Origin: an uncultured Acetatifactor sp. | Lineage (GTDB): Bacteria; Bacillota; Clostridia; Lachnospirales; Lachnospiraceae | Assembly (NCBI GenBank): GCA_910578185.1 | Contig: CAJTPN010000010.1 | Location: forward strand, 73,541 to 137,540 | Reading direction: 5' to 3' | DNA: 64,000 nt | Shown here: positions 27,649 through 36,223 of the stretch, piece after piece | Numbering within the stretch: position 1 is the stretch's first letter | Layout of the letters: each line of letters begins with the position of its first letter | Notes under the pieces: model-generated | Seen by the model: the letters and a program-made list of their open reading frames with translations, nothing else | The model's database searches: none | Told to the model about the DNA's origin: nothing | Translations under genes and position numbers: made by a program

Positions 27649-27693
27649 TTTGATTTAACTATTATCGGCAATGGCAGATTATTTGGAGGAAAT

Positions 27694-28719
27694 ATGTTTG
27701 ATAAATGGATGATAGGGGCTTTCCTTAGTATCATTGGTGCGTGTAATTACAATTGCATATATTGCAGTGCACATGAACAAATTTTAGATGGTGCTGTTTT
27801 AGAATATGAGGATATTAAATATGTGTATGATATTCTAAAGAGAAAGAAAGTGTGTAAAATAAACATAACTGGTGGAGAGCCTTTTCTGCACAAAGATATA
27901 GAAAGAATTATTCAATTATCGGTTGATAACTTTTCGACAACCCTACTGACTAATGGTTCGTTAATTCCAGAGCATATTGAGTTTTTGAAACAGTTTAAGA
28001 ATAAAAAAAGATTACATTTTTCAGTCAGTTTGGATTCGGGTAACCCAGAAAGAAATATGCTTACAAGAGGTGAAGGAACATTTGAATTATCCTTAGAGGG
28101 GATAGAAAAACTCATAGACCTTGGCTATAAAGTTAATGTATTATCAACAATAACCAGTTATTATGATGTTACGGATTTAAAAAATCTTGTTAGAAAAGTG
28201 ATTAGAGCCGGTGGGAATCAGATTAATCTTACACCTTTACAACCATGCGGAGTGGCTAAAAATGAGTTTGATATGTTAAGGCCGAGTGTGAACATGCTTT
28301 GTGAAATTGAAAAGATAATTCCAGAACTTCAAAGTAAGTATGGAATTAATATCGGCACGGGTTTTGGCAAATGTTATAGTACCGATGAGCAGACAAACTC
28401 TGAATGTTATTTATTACCATGCAAGGCAGGGATAACACAAATTTCAATTAGGTCCAACGGGGATGTGTATCCGTGTAATGCTTTAGAAATATATATGGGC
28501 AATCTATTTAAGGATGACATTGATTATATATTAGAGCATTCGGAGGGGGCACAATTAATTCGCCATATATCTAAGGAGAAAATTTCCACTCATACAAAGT
28601 GTAAAAAGTGTAGGTTTAATCGTAACTGCACTGGTGGATGCAGAGGTGTTGCATATGGTGGCACAGGGGATATCTATCATCCGGATATATACTGTGATCA
28701 ATTAAATATTTGTGATTGA
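27694..28719 (+). CDS. Radical SAM/SPASM peptide-modifying enzyme (second)
   Basis: A 341-residue radical SAM enzyme. CNYNCIYC (Cys17, Cys21, Cys24) has the same spacing from the N-terminus as in the first enzyme, followed by NITGGEPFLHKD. The SPASM region is clear: CKAGITQISIRSNGDVYPCNALEIYMGNLF, then CKKCRFNRNCTGGC, with further Cys in YCDQLNIC. TTTGGAGG precedes ATG 27694. It lies directly downstream of the three precursors. Shared layout (NLTPLQPCG here, VLPVQPCG in the first) shows the two enzymes are related but clearly diverged, so they probably modify different positions or perform successive steps. Confidence 0.9.
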   Translation: MFDKWMIGAFLSIIGACNYNCIYCSAHEQILDGAVLEYEDIKYVYDILKRKKVCKINITGGEPFLHKDIERIIQLSVDNFSTTLLTNGSLIPEHIEFLKQFKNKKRLHFSVSLDSGNPERNMLTRGEGTFELSLEGIEKLIDLGYKVNVLSTITSYYDVTDLKNLVRKVIRAGGNQINLTPLQPCGVAKNEFDMLRPSVNMLCEIEKIIPELQSKYGINIGTGFGKCYSTDEQTNSECYLLPCKAGITQISIRSNGDVYPCNALEIYMGNLFKDDIDYILEHSEGAQLIRHISKEKISTHTKCKKCRFNRNCTGGCRGVAYGGTGDIYHPDIYCDQLNICD

Positions 28720-28741
28720 AATGACATTTAAGGAGAAATAT

Positions 28742-30535
28742 ATGAATAGCAATAAACATATTTCCTTCTTTCTAAAGCGAATATGGGGAGCGAACAAAGT
28801 TGCAACAATTGTTAATTTTGCACAGTATATATTGCTGGGAGCGAGCTCTTCTTTGTCGTTGTTATTTACGGCAAATATCATAAATGCTATTTCTCTGTAT
28901 GAAGGAGTAAATCCCAATAGTATCAAGATAAATATTGTTGTCAATGCTTTTTTTCTGGCGTTGATTGCTTTGTTCCAGCTTTTCTTTGAAAAATTTTCAC
29001 AGGCCTTACGTGAAAAACATATTTATGCCGTCAGGCAGAATATAGAGAAAGAAATATGTGTAAAGCTGTCGAGGATCCCACAAGATATACTGGATACAAA
29101 AGAATTCCAGGATGATTTTAGAATTGTAAATGAAACAAATACAAATCTGTATTTATTTATTACCTATATTGCCCAAGGTATGAGTTTGATTGTACAGTTG
29201 GCTATGCCTCTTATTTTGGTTACACGGCTATCTTGGCCGCTATTATTCCCAAGCTTATGTATGGTTCTGTTTTCTGTTTATAGATTATCAAAGATACAGT
29301 TGCGATATTGGAGTGAGTATTTGTCGAATACTACTCTTAGAAGGAAGATGGATTACCATGTTGGGTTATTTATGAACGAAGGCTTTTTTTCAGTGATCAG
29401 GGCATTTAGCCGAGAGGATTATTTTTTTAAAAAGGCAAAGTCCTCCATAGATGAGTCCATAAATAATGCAAATGAGGCTATAGCGAATCAAAATAAAAAG
29501 TATGCTAAATTACAATTAGTAATATTAATAATTCCCATAGCAATAGCGCTTGTGGCAGTACGAAAGTTTTATGAATCACACATATCAGTAGGTGATGTAA
29601 TAATGTTTTTGGGACTTGGTAAATCTATTCATAGCGCAGTGATATCTTCTGGCGTTATTGTACAGAAAACACAGGAGGTTTCCATATCTCTGAAACGTGT
29701 ATATGACTTTATTTTTGATTCTGTAGAGGTGAACGAAGACGATAATTGTTATCAAATGGTTGAATGTGTTGAAAATATTGAAATTGATAACCTTACTTTT
29801 TACTATCCAAAATCAAAGATTCCGGCGCTTAGTAACATATCACTAAGTATTAATAGTGGTGATCTAGTTGCATTTGTTGGTGAGAATGGGTCTGGGAAAA
29901 CGACGTTGATAAAGATTCTGCTGGGACTATATAAGAATTATGAAGGTTCTATTAGAATTAACGGCATAAATCTTAGAAATATCTCTCAAGATAATCTTAT
30001 GAAAATATTTGCTCCATGCTTTCAGGATTATCTTAAACCACAGTTTTTATTGAAAGAGGCAGTAGGTTTGTCGCGAATCGATGAAATGGATGATGTACAA
30101 ATTAAGGAAGTCCTTCAAATGAATAACGGCACTGATATGATTGAAGCGTATTCACTTGATACGCAGTTGGGAACTCAGTTTACAAATGGTGTTGATTTGT
30201 CGATAGGACAATGGCAAAAAGTTGCTGTTTCAAGAGCAATGTATGCGGAGCGCAATGTTATACTGGCTGACGAACCTATGGCATCATTAGATATTTATTC
30301 AGAACTGCAACTGTTGAAAGCGGTTAAATTGAATCACAATAAAAACGCCCCCAAAATTTCTATATTGATTTCACATAGAATGGCTGGCATAAAAATGTGT
30401 AGTAAAATATTTGTGTTAGATTGTGGAGTTTTAGTAGAGGAGGGTGAACATGAACATTTGATTTCTCTGGGTGGCAAATATAGCACAATGTATAACGCGC
30501 AAAATGATTCTGTAAAAAAGGGAAATGGCAAATGA
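28742..30535 (+). CDS. ABC exporter half-transporter 1
   Basis: A 597-residue fusion of a six-helix ABC exporter membrane domain (residues ~1-310) and a nucleotide-binding domain. Walker A is GENGSGKTTLIK, the signature LSIGQWQKVAVSRAM, Walker B VILADEPMASLD and the switch ISHRM. There is no N-terminal C39 peptidase domain, so leader removal must be done elsewhere. The ATG at 28742 is chosen for the AAGGAG site; a frame open from 28712 overlaps the preceding gene. The stop overlaps the next transporter gene by 4 bases (ATGA), implying a heterodimer that exports the mature peptide or confers immunity. Confidence 0.88.
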   Translation: MNSNKHISFFLKRIWGANKVATIVNFAQYILLGASSSLSLLFTANIINAISLYEGVNPNSIKINIVVNAFFLALIALFQLFFEKFSQALREKHIYAVRQNIEKEICVKLSRIPQDILDTKEFQDDFRIVNETNTNLYLFITYIAQGMSLIVQLAMPLILVTRLSWPLLFPSLCMVLFSVYRLSKIQLRYWSEYLSNTTLRRKMDYHVGLFMNEGFFSVIRAFSREDYFFKKAKSSIDESINNANEAIANQNKKYAKLQLVILIIPIAIALVAVRKFYESHISVGDVIMFLGLGKSIHSAVISSGVIVQKTQEVSISLKRVYDFIFDSVEVNEDDNCYQMVECVENIEIDNLTFYYPKSKIPALSNISLSINSGDLVAFVGENGSGKTTLIKILLGLYKNYEGSIRINGINLRNISQDNLMKIFAPCFQDYLKPQFLLKEAVGLSRIDEMDDVQIKEVLQMNNGTDMIEAYSLDTQLGTQFTNGVDLSIGQWQKVAVSRAMYAERNVILADEPMASLDIYSELQLLKAVKLNHNKNAPKISILISHRMAGIKMCSKIFVLDCGVLVEEGEHEHLISLGGKYSTMYNAQNDSVKKGNGK

Positions 30536-32262
30536 ACAGAGTGTATCGTCTTTTAAATAATTTGAAGTACATAGGATGGACTCGGGTGCTTATCAATGTG
30601 TTTCTCCTGTTATTATGGAATGTTTTTCCTTTAATAGGTAATTACATTAATAAGTATCTCACTAATTCACTTATTTCTTTCGATATAAGCTTAACTTTTG
30701 GAATCATCTTATTTCAAATTCTTATTTGGATTATAAGCATAGTACTAAACGCATATGACCAAAATGTTCGCCAAGAGTCGGTAACTCGTAGCGATACGTA
30801 TGATAAGTTGGAACTGTGTAAAAAGAAATGTGCATTATCAGCACAGTATTTTGAAACGCCGGCTGGAATAAATACATTTAGTAAAGCAAATCGTGGAATA
30901 GGGAAAAGATATAGTTTTTTTAAAAATGCAGTATTGCTGTTAATGCTTGTCCCTACATTGTTGCTGTCAATCGTGCCGGTTGTTCGTTCTGCCCAATGGG
31001 CCTGTTGCCTGTTAGCGGTCATCTTGGGCCTGAATATTTTTCTTTCAGCTAAATGTGCAGACATCGAATATTTGGAATCGGTAAAGCAATTGGAATCCGA
31101 ACGCAGGCGCAATTATTACAAATCATTATTTTATAATTTTTCCTTGTTGAAAGAAATCAGATGTTATGGCATTGAGGCGTGGTTATTAAATAAGTATGAT
31201 ACGATTTCAAAGAAAATCTTTAAAGAAACCCATAGAATCCATATTCGCTCTTCTCTCATTACTGCAAGTATTGACGTGGTGTCTATGGTTTCAAAATTGT
31301 TATTTTGGGTATACATATGTTACCAGGCAATAGATGGGAGCATTTCTATCAGTAACTGTGTACTCTTAATTGGCCTTTGGGATACGGCGATTGGTGCAAT
31401 ACAGGAATTTCGTGATGCGACAATCAGGTTATACCATGATTATAAAGGCGTAAAGGATATGGATTCCTTTTTAGATGTTGAAGAAGAAACAAAAAAAAGC
31501 AGTATTCAATCAGTAGATGCGATTACTATAAAGAATCTTTCATTTTCGTATCCGGTTGCAAAAGATAAGCTTATTCTGAAAGAAGTATCTTTAGACCTTT
31601 ATAATGGAAACTGCTATTTGATGTTAGGGTCGAATGGGGCAGGCAAATCAACTTTGATTAAACTTTTGTTGTCTCAGTTTAAAGTGGATGAAGGGACAAT
31701 TATTATAAATGGGCGCCATGATATAAACCAGCTGAACGGTATCAAGGTTGGATATATGGCCCAAAATGATCCTCATTTTTCACTTACATTAAAGGAAAAC
31801 ATTATTTTTGGATCAGTATACGATGAGGATAGGTTTAAAGCTGCAATTCAAAAGGCTGGCATAACCAGTCTGATTGAGTCGATGCCACTTAAAGAAGATA
31901 CTTTGTTGGGAATGGCGTATGGTGAGGGAAGAGAAATATCAGGTGGTCAATGGCAACGGATAAATTTTGCGCGTTTATTATATAACCAGTGTGATATTGT
32001 TATTTTGGACGAGCCAACTGCCAGTATGGATCCATTGGCAGAACGAGACCTGTATTGTGAAATTAAGAACATTTTTCAACATAAAATAATAATTCTTGTG
32101 TCGCATCGACTTAGTAGTGTTGGCATTGCAGATAAGATTATATTCTTGGAAGATGGAATAGTAACAGGCTTTGACACACACGAAGCCCTCTTAAGCAGAT
32201 GTGCATCCTATAAATCTATGATGGCGATTCAAGAAGCAATATCAGAAGGAGGATCGTATTGA
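30532..32262 (+). CDS. ABC exporter half-transporter 2
   Basis: A 576-residue exporter with an N-terminal membrane domain and a C-terminal ATPase: Walker A GSNGAGKSTLIK, signature ISGGQWQRINFARLL, Walker B IVILDEPTASMD and switch VSHRL. All catalytic residues look intact in both halves. It overlaps the preceding gene by 4 bases and the next by 4 bases, so the three are translationally coupled. It probably forms a heterodimer with half-transporter 1. Substrate is inferred to be the modified peptide. Confidence 0.88.
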   Translation: MNRVYRLLNNLKYIGWTRVLINVFLLLLWNVFPLIGNYINKYLTNSLISFDISLTFGIILFQILIWIISIVLNAYDQNVRQESVTRSDTYDKLELCKKKCALSAQYFETPAGINTFSKANRGIGKRYSFFKNAVLLLMLVPTLLLSIVPVVRSAQWACCLLAVILGLNIFLSAKCADIEYLESVKQLESERRRNYYKSLFYNFSLLKEIRCYGIEAWLLNKYDTISKKIFKETHRIHIRSSLITASIDVVSMVSKLLFWVYICYQAIDGSISISNCVLLIGLWDTAIGAIQEFRDATIRLYHDYKGVKDMDSFLDVEEETKKSSIQSVDAITIKNLSFSYPVAKDKLILKEVSLDLYNGNCYLMLGSNGAGKSTLIKLLLSQFKVDEGTIIINGRHDINQLNGIKVGYMAQNDPHFSLTLKENIIFGSVYDEDRFKAAIQKAGITSLIESMPLKEDTLLGMAYGEGREISGGQWQRINFARLLYNQCDIVILDEPTASMDPLAERDLYCEIKNIFQHKIIILVSHRLSSVGIADKIIFLEDGIVTGFDTHEALLSRCASYKSMMAIQEAISEGGSY

Positions 32263-33227
32263 AATATAAGATATTCGGACATTGGCTTCAAGTAGACACC
32301 AATGATGACGTTTTAATTAATGCCCTTCAACTTTGTGCAGGGCATTTTGCTGAAACTGAAATAGAAACAATAGGAAAAGTTCGGTTTGTAAAAATCAGCA
32401 CCATACAGTTACATAATTATAAAATTCCTATTGATGGAATGCGTATCATTCCATCATATGTTCAGCCGACAAAGGAATATTCAACTATTTATAAGTCTTT
32501 GGATGGAGAAAAAGTCATTCATTTCTATGAACATTATTATTTGATAGAATATCTGTATAATTCAAACTTAGTAGAGTTCTATTATACAGAAAATGTTTAT
32601 AAAATACTCGATTTGTTAGGGGAATTTTTAAAATATTATATTTTCGAAAAAGCATTAAGTTTTAGTGAATGTCCATTACACTCTTCGTGTGTTGTAAAAA
32701 AAAATAGTGATAAATGTTTTATTTTTGTCGGGGATAGTGGTTGCGGAAAAAGTTCAAATGCATTATTTGCTACTTTCAATAATAACTTTGAGTTTATGAA
32801 TGATGAAATAACATATATTACTTATTGTGATGGCCATCTGGTATCTATTCCGACTACTGATAAATTCAAGATATGTGAGCCAATGTTTTTTGAGTTAAAA
32901 GAACGGACCAAAATACATTTCATAAAGAGTAATAACGAATATTTGTGCGACTTCCAAAATTCGAATGTTCGATCGGACAAAGTGTATGATATAGAGTGCC
33001 TTGTGGTGCTAGTGAGAGACGATGAGACCGAATGTATTGAAAAAAACTGTTTGTCTAAATTGGAATTGTATGATCTTATATTGCGGAATTTACACTTTGC
33101 TTTTTGTAATACTAAGGAAAGCAAAAAGTTAGTTATGAAATATGCGAGTAAAATAATGCAAGAATGCAATGTTATATCCATTAGATATCCGACAAAATTG
33201 ATTCAGGAAGTAATTTATTATATTTAA
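32259..33227 (+). CDS. HPr kinase/phosphorylase-like peptide kinase
   Basis: A 322-residue protein with the C-terminal HPrK fold: LHSSCVV (His141), the P-loop GDSGCGKSS (residues 158-166), then FMNDEITYI (Asp/Glu 182-183). The N-terminal half is unlike the HprK regulatory domain. Homologues of this type occur in Firmicute lasso-peptide loci, where one phosphorylates the C-terminal Ser of the precursor. The precursor cores here are rich in Ser and Thr, so phosphorylation of the peptide is a reasonable inference. The start is the TTG at 32259 behind AGAAGGAGG, overlapping the transporter stop. Confidence 0.75.
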   Translation: MKYKIFGHWLQVDTNDDVLINALQLCAGHFAETEIETIGKVRFVKISTIQLHNYKIPIDGMRIIPSYVQPTKEYSTIYKSLDGEKVIHFYEHYYLIEYLYNSNLVEFYYTENVYKILDLLGEFLKYYIFEKALSFSECPLHSSCVVKKNSDKCFIFVGDSGCGKSSNALFATFNNNFEFMNDEITYITYCDGHLVSIPTTDKFKICEPMFFELKERTKIHFIKSNNEYLCDFQNSNVRSDKVYDIECLVVLVRDDETECIEKNCLSKLELYDLILRNLHFAFCNTKESKKLVMKYASKIMQECNVISIRYPTKLIQEVIYYI

Positions 33228-33241
33228 GACGGAGGTGTTGT

Positions 33242-33721
33242 GTGAAATTCAAAGTACAAGGACATAGCATGTATCCTTATTTGAAACCTTTAGACGAAGT
33301 GAAACTAATATTTATTTCGCAAGACGAAGTAAGAATAGGTGATGTAATAGCCTATTTCGATAGCGCTTCCAAGGTTATGACAGTGCACAGAGTTGTTGGG
33401 AAAAATAAACGGCAATTGAGTGTGAAGGGAGATAATAACTGGAAAAAAGATGATACGAGAATTTGTGCGGATGATGTTTTGATTGTAGATAAAATATATA
33501 GGGACAAAAATAATATAGATGCAATGCATCCCTTTTACAGAAGCGTGGTAAATCTTATATTTGTATTTCTTTCTGTTACTCGTGTTAACTTTTTGTTATT
33601 TGGAAGAAAAATACAATATAACAAGAAAATTGGCGGCAGGACAGTTACCGATAAGGTTTACAGGAAATTTGAAAGGTACATAGACATAAATAAAAATCAA
33701 AATTCACTAGATAAAAAGTAA
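33242..33721 (+). CDS. SipW/ER-type signal peptidase (S26), candidate leader peptidase
   Basis: A 159-residue S24/S26 peptidase. The nucleophile motif GHSMYPYL gives Ser9. The second motif reads TVHRVVGKNKRQ, with His49 where bacterial type I signal peptidases have Lys, so it belongs to the SipW/archaeal-ER Ser-His type. VKGDNN (residues 61-66) matches the GD box. A hydrophobic segment near residues 101-120 (VNLIFVFLSVTRVNFLLF) anchors the C-terminus. The start is GTG 33242 after GGAGGTG. Neither exporter has a peptidase domain and no transglutaminase-like protease is present, so this is the best candidate for removing the leader. Confidence 0.78.
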   Translation: MKFKVQGHSMYPYLKPLDEVKLIFISQDEVRIGDVIAYFDSASKVMTVHRVVGKNKRQLSVKGDNNWKKDDTRICADDVLIVDKIYRDKNNIDAMHPFYRSVVNLIFVFLSVTRVNFLLFGRKIQYNKKIGGRTVTDKVYRKFERYIDINKNQNSLDKK

Positions 33722-33744
33722 AAAAGATTTGTAGGTGTTAGATT

Positions 33745-34137
33745 ATGGTTTTCCATCATTTTGGAATAGTTGTACATGACATAAGTAAGAGTATTCCTCT
33801 ATATTTGAGACTTGGATATGAATTAACAAGCGAAGTGATTGTTGATTGGGAACAGCATAACAAAGTGGTTTTTTTATCTAATCAAGGTGTGAACATTGAA
33901 CTAATAGAACCAATTGATAAATTTTCTACAGTTAATAATACAAGAACAGGATATCATCATATATGCTATGAACCAACTTATGGTGAGGACATTATTCAAA
34001 GTTTTAAAGAAAAAAAAATAGGAAAGATATTCACGAAACCTATAGTTGCACCAGCATTGAATAATCGGGAGGTTGTGTTTGCTTGTTTGCAAAATGGGAC
34101 TTTCATAGAGTTAATTATACGAGGAGGAACGGAATGA
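33745..34137 (+). CDS. VOC-superfamily (glyoxalase/epimerase-like) protein
   Basis: A 130-residue single VOC module pair: FHHFGIVVHDISKSIPLYLRLGYE at the start (metal His4 or His5), IELIEP with a Glu, GYHHICYE with the second His pair, and FIELI at the end. This pattern resembles methylmalonyl-CoA epimerase and related lyases. The following ACP gene starts inside its last codons (ATGA overlap), so it is tied to the carrier-protein step, perhaps epimerising or rearranging a carrier- or CoA-bound acid. The exact reaction is unknown. Confidence 0.7.
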   Translation: MVFHHFGIVVHDISKSIPLYLRLGYELTSEVIVDWEQHNKVVFLSNQGVNIELIEPIDKFSTVNNTRTGYHHICYEPTYGEDIIQSFKEKKIGKIFTKPIVAPALNNREVVFACLQNGTFIELIIRGGTE

Positions 34138-34388
34138 GAGAAGTTACCATAAAAGGCATCTTGGATGTTATTAACGAATTGGATAACCTGGATATAAGCG
34201 AAGAACAGGTAGAAGCAAACCTGTCAGACTTGGGAATGGATTCAATTACTTTTATACAGATCATTGTTGGTCTGGAGGAAATATTCGATTGTGAAATACC
34301 AGATACTAAGTTGTTACCAGCTGAGATGGACACTGTTCAGAAGATGTTTGGTGTGTTGCAGGAGCTTTATAAGGCGCAGTCGTTTTGA
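34134..34388 (+). CDS. Acyl carrier protein
   Basis: An 84-residue carrier protein. LGMDSITFIQIIVGLEEIFDCEIPD contains the phosphopantetheine attachment Ser37 in a D-S-I context, with the usual helix pattern on both sides. GAGGAGG lies upstream and the start overlaps the VOC stop. It is followed after 31 bases by the FkbH-like gene, its expected partner. An ACP inside a radical-SAM RiPP locus is unusual and implies a carrier-bound acyl building block. Confidence 0.88.
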   Translation: MREVTIKGILDVINELDNLDISEEQVEANLSDLGMDSITFIQIIVGLEEIFDCEIPDTKLLPAEMDTVQKMFGVLQELYKAQSF

Positions 34389-34419
34389 ATAGATCAAAGT
34401 ATAAGGGAGGATGGGCTTC

Positions 34420-35973
34420 ATGTTAAAACGGATATCATTGCTTACCAATATAAGTTTTGAACCATATTGGGAGACATACATAAAGGACCGTTTTTCTTGT
34501 CTTTCCAGTGATATCCAAATCAATGCAGTTTTGTATGATGCGTATCAAGATAATATTGATAATATTAGATTTGCCGAAATCATTGTGGTTTGTTTGAACT
34601 ATGAAGCGTTCTACACTAATCTTTCAAATGATATATCGTCAGGAAAAGTTACATATGAAGCTGTTGAGGCCGACTGTATTAATAAATGCAGAGAACTATA
34701 TTCCTATGTCAAGACCCATAGTAATGCTAGTGTAGTTTGGTTTGGATTCGAAGATTATTATTTCCCTCACAGTAGTAATTACGGATCTCTGCTTTTCTTT
34801 GATGGACTGGTTGAACGACTCAATCTGGTCTTAAACGATATGCTTAAAGAAGATTCATTTATTGATTTCAAGCGCTTAATCGCAATTGTGGGAATGAAAA
34901 ACGCATACGATACAAAGGGGAAGTATCGTTGGAATGCGCCGTATTCAAAAGAACTGATTAGTCTCATGGTAGATGAGATATACAAGCAGCATTTAATTAC
35001 TACCGGGAACACAAAAAAGTGTTTGGTGCTTGATTGTGATAATGTTCTTTGGGGAGGTGTTCTTTCTGAAGATGGAATTGAAGGAATACGTCTTGACAGT
35101 TGTGGATTGGGCAGGGAATATCAGGAGTTTCAGAGGTTTCTTTTGAATCTATATTATCATGGAGTGATACTGACAGTTTGTAGCAAGAATGACAAATCTG
35201 ATGTGTTGCGTGTGTTTCGTGAGCATAGTGGTATGTTATTGAGAGAAGAGCATATTGCTAGCTTCAAAGTGAATTGGAGTGATAAACCTTCAAATATACA
35301 GATGATTGCAGATGAATTGAATATCGGAACTGACAGTATGGTTTTTGTTGATGATTCAATATTTGAAATAGAAGCTGTAAAATCCAATCTTCCTGAGGTA
35401 ACTGCAATTCGATATGATCGTGAGTCTATGTATAATGAATTTTCATGCTTTAATCTTAAAAGCAAGGTCAGCCTATCGGATGTAGAAAAGCGAAATGCAG
35501 TCTATCGAACAAATCAGCGTCGGGAGGAATTAAAGCAAAATTGCAGTAGCTATGAGGATTACATAAAATCACTCGATATAAAAGTAGACATTCATAAAGT
35601 CTTGCCGACGGAGTATAGTCGTATTGCAGAGTTAACTCAACGAACAAATAAGTGTACGAATGGAAAACGCTATACCGTGAATGCAATGAAAGAAAGATTG
35701 CTTTTGAATGATGTAATCTTCTATTCTGTTTCCGTTTCAGACCGATTTTCCGATTTAGGTATTGTTGGAGCAATTGAAATAGAGAAGAATGATTTAAAAT
35801 TGTTCAGTCTTTCCTGCAGGGCATTAGGGAGAAATGTTGAAAACGAAATGGTTAATTATGTATTAAATGGACATTGTGTTAGGAATATGGAGTTCAAATT
35901 GACTGAAAATAATAAAACATTATATAATATTTTGAATAAGTCATTTCCGAATGCGACTTTTTGTGGCTTTTAG
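34420..35973 (+). CDS. FkbH-like HAD-IIIC / GNAT-type acyl-ACP loading protein
   Basis: A 517-residue FkbH-family protein with three parts: an N-terminal SGNH-like region (residues ~1-190), a HAD-IIIC domain with CLVLDCDNVLWGGV (Asp205 and Asp207) and FVDDSIFEIEAV, and a C-terminal GNAT-like domain (from about residue 370). Characterised members take the glyceryl unit from 1,3-bisphosphoglycerate, remove phosphate and load it onto an ACP, for use in methoxymalonate or tetronate synthesis. Next to an ACP, glyceryl-ACP formation is the likely role. ATG 34420 is preferred over 34411 because GGGAGG abuts the latter. Confidence 0.8.
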   Translation: MLKRISLLTNISFEPYWETYIKDRFSCLSSDIQINAVLYDAYQDNIDNIRFAEIIVVCLNYEAFYTNLSNDISSGKVTYEAVEADCINKCRELYSYVKTHSNASVVWFGFEDYYFPHSSNYGSLLFFDGLVERLNLVLNDMLKEDSFIDFKRLIAIVGMKNAYDTKGKYRWNAPYSKELISLMVDEIYKQHLITTGNTKKCLVLDCDNVLWGGVLSEDGIEGIRLDSCGLGREYQEFQRFLLNLYYHGVILTVCSKNDKSDVLRVFREHSGMLLREEHIASFKVNWSDKPSNIQMIADELNIGTDSMVFVDDSIFEIEAVKSNLPEVTAIRYDRESMYNEFSCFNLKSKVSLSDVEKRNAVYRTNQRREELKQNCSSYEDYIKSLDIKVDIHKVLPTEYSRIAELTQRTNKCTNGKRYTVNAMKERLLLNDVIFYSVSVSDRFSDLGIVGAIEIEKNDLKLFSLSCRALGRNVENEMVNYVLNGHCVRNMEFKLTENNKTLYNILNKSFPNATFCGF

Positions 35974-36110
35974 AGACTTCATGAAATGAATCAAAAATAA
36001 GAGAACTAGCAGATAGGAGCTGTTTATATTACTGCGAAAATGCTGCCGAACATTTTTCATTCCGTCTACTTCATGATATTTTTCAATATATCTTTTGGCA
36101 GTATCAGTAG

Positions 36111-36209
36111 GAGACAATCATATTTGTGTCCCATCGTCTGTATTACGCAGCACTGGCAAATCGGATTGTGGTATTGGAGAAAGGAAAAAATTATGGTATA
36201 CAGGTATAG
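36111..36209 (+). pseudogene. Remnant of an ABC transporter ATPase (C-terminal tail)
   Basis: The frame from 36111 to the TAG at 36207 reads ETIIFVSHRLYYAALANRI, then VVLEKGKNYGIQV. This matches the end of an exporter ATPase (switch His in VSHRL, then the V-L-E-x-G strand). A stop codon stands directly before it, and no Walker A or signature motif is present. It is the relic of a third transporter gene between the FkbH-like and BtrH-like genes. Confidence 0.65.
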
Positions 36210-36223
36210 AGTAGGGGAAATCA

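Noticed and set aside
27235..27660. CRISPR-like or tandem DNA repeat
   Set aside because: The recurring segments are coding repeats of three precursor genes, with conservation following codons and with ribosome-binding sites between them.
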